Part shown: positions 63,074 to 64,000 of the stretch, piece by piece
Layout: the number at the start of each line of letters is the position of its first letter
How positions within the stretch are numbered: position 1 is the stretch's first letter
Source of the DNA: Nitrosarchaeum sp.
GTDB lineage: Archaea > Thermoproteota > Nitrososphaeria > Nitrososphaerales > Nitrosopumilaceae
DNA: 64,000 nucleotides
Assembly: GCF_025699065.1 (NCBI RefSeq)
Contig: NZ_JAILWF010000006.1
Span: forward strand, 62,001-126,000
Reading direction: 5' to 3'
Notes under the pieces: model-generated
Databases searched by the model: none
Told to the model about the DNA's origin: nothing
Seen by the model: only the letters and a program-made list of their open reading frames with translations
Position numbers and translations under genes: made by a program

Positions 63074-63400
63074 GTGAAACGTGTTCTAGTTATTGTTCCA
63101 ATCGTCATCACAGTAATTGCTGTGGGAATTATTTTCATAGTGGATTCAGAAAAATTTCAATGTTTGTTGAAAGGCGGTATTATGTTACAAGGATTATCTT
63201 CTAAACCATGGTGTAATCTTCCTACATCTGATGCAGGGAAAGAATGTACAGATTTATCACAATGTCAAGGGTATTGTAAACCAAATAATGAATCTGAACT
63301 AAATAATGAAATCATTGGAATTTGTTCAGAATACATGACTTCTGTTGGATGTTTTGAATGGATCTATAATGGAACAATAGAGAAGATATGTGCTGATTAA
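63074..63400 (+). CDS. Exported cysteine-rich small protein (108 aa)
   Basis: GTG start; an N-terminal membrane helix (VLVIVPIVITVIAVGIIFIV) is followed by about 80 residues with eight cysteines (for example CTDLSQCQGYC), suggesting disulfides outside the membrane. No lipobox is clear. No known family. Confidence 0.65.
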   Translation: MKRVLVIVPIVITVIAVGIIFIVDSEKFQCLLKGGIMLQGLSSKPWCNLPTSDAGKECTDLSQCQGYCKPNNESELNNEIIGICSEYMTSVGCFEWIYNGTIEKICAD

Positions 63401-63404
63401 TTTA

Positions 63405-63524
63405 TCACCCGACAGATGACTCATAATTTACATCACTGTTTAACAAACTTGCACGATATGTTGTAAGATTGAGAATTTCTTTATGAGTATCTTTGGTAAT
63501 TCTAATTGTTGTAATGTCTTTCAA
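63405..63524 (-). CDS. Possible ribbon-helix-helix-like fragment (39 aa)
   Basis: A frame from TTG reads MKDITTIRITKDTHKEILNL, which resembles the beta-strand and first helix of ribbon-helix-helix regulators or antitoxins, but it stops after 39 residues. There is no ATG and no partner toxin. It may be a truncated antitoxin, a tiny regulator or a chance frame. Confidence 0.35.
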   Translation of the reverse strand: MKDITTIRITKDTHKEILNLTTYRASLLNSDVNYESSVG

Positions 63525-63569
63525 TGCATATTTGATATATCTTGAAATAATTAAAGGCTCAGAATTTTG

Positions 63570-63638
63570 TTTAGCTATACTTTAGAATTTAGCTTAAGCT
63601 ATTTAGCTGTGCCTATTTTTCCTCATGTATTTATAATA
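63570..63638 (+). promoter_or_regulatory. sufB promoter with three TTTAGCT repeats
   Basis: TTTAGCT occurs at 63570-63576, 63588-63594 and 63602-63608, the middle copy running into the palindrome AGCTTAAGCT. A TATA-like TTTATAATA at 63630-63638 ends 19 bases before the sufB ATG, so the transcript would be leaderless. The repeats sit where an iron or redox regulator could bind. Confidence 0.45.
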
Positions 63639-63657
63639 TAACGATGTTATGGTATGC

Positions 63658-64000
63658 ATGGCTACAGAAAATCTAAACATGGATTATACAAAATATGATT
63701 TTAAAGACTCTACTGACTTGTATGTACATCTCAGTAAAAAAGGACTCTCAAAAGAGACTGTTATTGCAATTAGCAAAATGAAAGATGAACCACAATGGAT
63801 GCTTGACTTTAGATTAAGATCTTTTGAAATCTTCATGAAAAAGCCAATGCCAACTTGGGGCGGAGATCTTAGCGTTATTGATTTTCAAAATATTTACTAT
63901 TATGCAAAAGCAACTGAGAAAACTGAAAAGAGCTGGGATGATGTTCCAGCTGAAGTAAAAGCTACTTTTGATAAATTAGGAATTCCAGAAGCTGAAAAGA
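63658..64000 (+). CDS. sufB: Fe-S cluster assembly protein SufB (partial, 5' end)
   Basis: The frame runs off the window. The N-terminal sequence matches SufB: GLSKETVIAISKMKDEPQWM, LDFRLRSFEIFMKKPMPTWG and the following DLSVIDFQNIYYYAK. SufB is the scaffold of the SufBCD complex that builds Fe-S clusters, needed by the ferredoxin and oxidoreductase genes of this window. The ATG at 63658 fits the leaderless spacing to the TATA-like box. Confidence 0.93.
   Translation, partial: MATENLNMDYTKYDFKDSTDLYVHLSKKGLSKETVIAISKMKDEPQWMLDFRLRSFEIFMKKPMPTWGGDLSVIDFQNIYYYAKATEKTEKSWDDVPAEVKATFDKLGIPEAEK

Noticed and set aside
1..64000. rRNA genes, insertion sequences, prophage or CRISPR arrays
   Set aside because: No rRNA-like stretches, transposase motifs, terminal inverted repeats, integrase genes or spaced identical repeats were seen.

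Overview
The window is about 64 kb of AT-rich chromosome from an archaeon that looks like an ammonia-oxidising thaumarchaeon (Nitrosopumilus/Nitrosarchaeum-like). Supporting genes are archaeal L18e, L37Ae and L10e, RNA polymerase subunit D, the exosome operon with SBDS and Pcc1, a helicase-less XPF nuclease, F420 biosynthesis (CofE), a Sulfolobus-type ferredoxin domain, a Sulfolobus-type two-subunit 2-oxoacid:ferredoxin oxidoreductase, and secreted proteins with the tryptophan-rich surface repeat common in this lineage. No amo genes, rRNA, CRISPR array, insertion sequence or prophage is visible. Genes are tightly packed, often start with TTG or GTG, often overlap by a few bases, and several convergent pairs overlap at their 3' ends.

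Layout. 1-7.6 kb: end of a 2-hydroxyacid dehydrogenase, the 2-oxoacid:ferredoxin oxidoreductase pair, small unknown genes, cofE and a TIGR00266/AIM24 protein. 7.6-11.4 kb: two complete dehydratase pairs in tandem, one archaeal (LeuC/HacA-like) and one bacterial-type leuCD. 11.4-14.0 kb (minus): a nucleotidyltransferase and the rpoD-L18e-L13-S9 cluster. 14.0-16.0 kb (minus): small zinc-ribbon and roadblock-like genes in three transcription units, each with the palindrome GGCATGCC at the same distance upstream. 16.0-20.6 kb: SBDS-rrp4-rrp41-rrp42-L37Ae-pcc1-prefoldin-XPF. 20.6-28.5 kb: rhodaneses, Nob1, NAD kinase, a ferredoxin fusion, a membrane glycosyltransferase and a long coiled-coil protein. 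28.5-41 kb: transporters, two tRNAs, L10e, an EndA-family protein lacking the catalytic histidine, a solo PLD-like protein, microproteins including a metallothionein-like one, and a surface-repeat protein.

41-53.4 kb: a DrrAB-type ABC exporter, then a phosphate/arsenate island: pstS, a triple-repeat secreted protein, an AbrB-PhoU regulator, pstCAB, phoU, a DUF47-Pit pair, arsC and an aquaporin. The element TTCTATATAGT occurs in three intergenic regions of this island and is a candidate Pho box. 53.4-57.2 kb: hemL-hemC-sumT-hemD for tetrapyrrole synthesis. 57.2-64 kb: a secreted PKD-like seven-repeat protein, an MFS transporter, divergent Yip1-like paralogues, small secreted proteins, and the start of sufB.

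The best candidate for something undescribed is the GGCATGCC regulon at 14.3-16.0 kb. Three promoters share palindrome, TATA-like box and start codon at nearly invariant spacing, which implies leaderless mRNAs under one regulator. Next come the candidate Pho box and a zinc-finger microprotein with a 25-bp palindrome abutting its start codon. All functional assignments come from reading motifs by eye; no database search was run.
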